Origin: Candidatus Albibeggiatoa sp. nov. BB20 | GTDB lineage: Bacteria; Pseudomonadota; Gammaproteobacteria; Beggiatoales; Beggiatoaceae | Assembly: GCA_016744725.1 (NCBI GenBank) | Contig: JADGDW010000158.1 | Location: 1-6,763, forward strand | Direction of reading: 5' to 3' | DNA: 6,763 nucleotides | The notes under the pieces: generated by a model | Database searches by the model: none | The model's input: only the letters and a program-made list of their open reading frames with translations | Told to the model about the DNA's origin: nothing | In this document: positions 6,681 to 6,763 of the stretch, in pieces | Layout of the letters: each line of letters opens with the position of its first letter | Numbering within the stretch: the stretch's first letter is position 1 | Program-made: the position numbers and the translations under genes

Positions 6681-6763
6681 CTGAATAGGCTGCTATGATC
6701 TTCAACCTATCCACTTGCCATTCCTATCTAAATTAATTAAAAATATTTAATGAAATGCTACCC
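6635..6763. other. Upstream region of the long LRR gene
   Basis: These 129 AT-rich bases before the ATG hold the ribosome binding site and presumably the promoter. One candidate on the minus strand is TTGCTA, 16 bases, then TATAAA, but TATAAA lies so close to the ribosome binding site that a start from it would remove part of that site. TACATT at 6659-6664 sits at a better distance and is shared with the paralogue's leader, but it has no good -35 partner. No ORF or RNA gene is visible. Confidence 0.5.
6643..6651 (-). promoter_or_regulatory. Ribosome binding site of the long LRR gene
   Basis: It reads AAGAGGAAG on the minus strand and ends 8 bases before ATG 6634. It is identical in sequence and spacing to the site before the paralogue at 543, and it fixes the start of this gene. 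Confidence 0.75.

Overview
The window is AT-rich bacterial DNA and every supported gene lies on the minus strand. It carries large exported leucine-rich-repeat (LRR) proteins with plant-like repeats (consensus L-x-x-N-x-L-T-G-x-I-P). Each LRR block opens with a Cys-rich N-cap built on C-x2-[VI]-T-[EQ]-I-P-x2-[EQ]-C and P-C-x-W-x-G-x-x-C. This combination of LamG-like jelly-roll, LRRs and Cys-containing B-repeat-like domains, at low G+C, recalls Gram-negative filamentous sulfur bacteria (Beggiatoa/Thiotrichaceae). That taxonomic guess is from memory of protein style only and is weak.

In transcription order (right to left): 6763-6635 is a short upstream region with a good ribosome binding site. 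6634-736 is one very long LRR gene, broken at 4741-4747 by a single extra T in a run of seven. The upstream piece (6634-4727) has signal peptide, LamG-like domain, LRR N-cap and about 14 LRRs. The downstream piece (in frame from 4752, stop at 736) carries on the same repeat array in the next frame. It then has three more N-cap/LRR/C-cap cassettes, three Cys-containing B-repeat-like domains, a C-terminal domain with faint type IV pilin character and an Arg-rich tail. Removing one T gives a continuous 1,965-residue protein. 735-544 is intergenic with an imperfect terminator candidate. 543-1 is the start of a second, paralogous LRR gene that runs off the left edge.

The two genes share a nearly identical 5' unit (leader, ribosome binding site and signal peptide, 76 of 83 bases with no gap), so they are members of a duplicating family. 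Both products should be exported and work at or outside the cell surface, probably in adhesion or binding. No enzyme, regulator, RNA gene, CRISPR array or transposase is visible.
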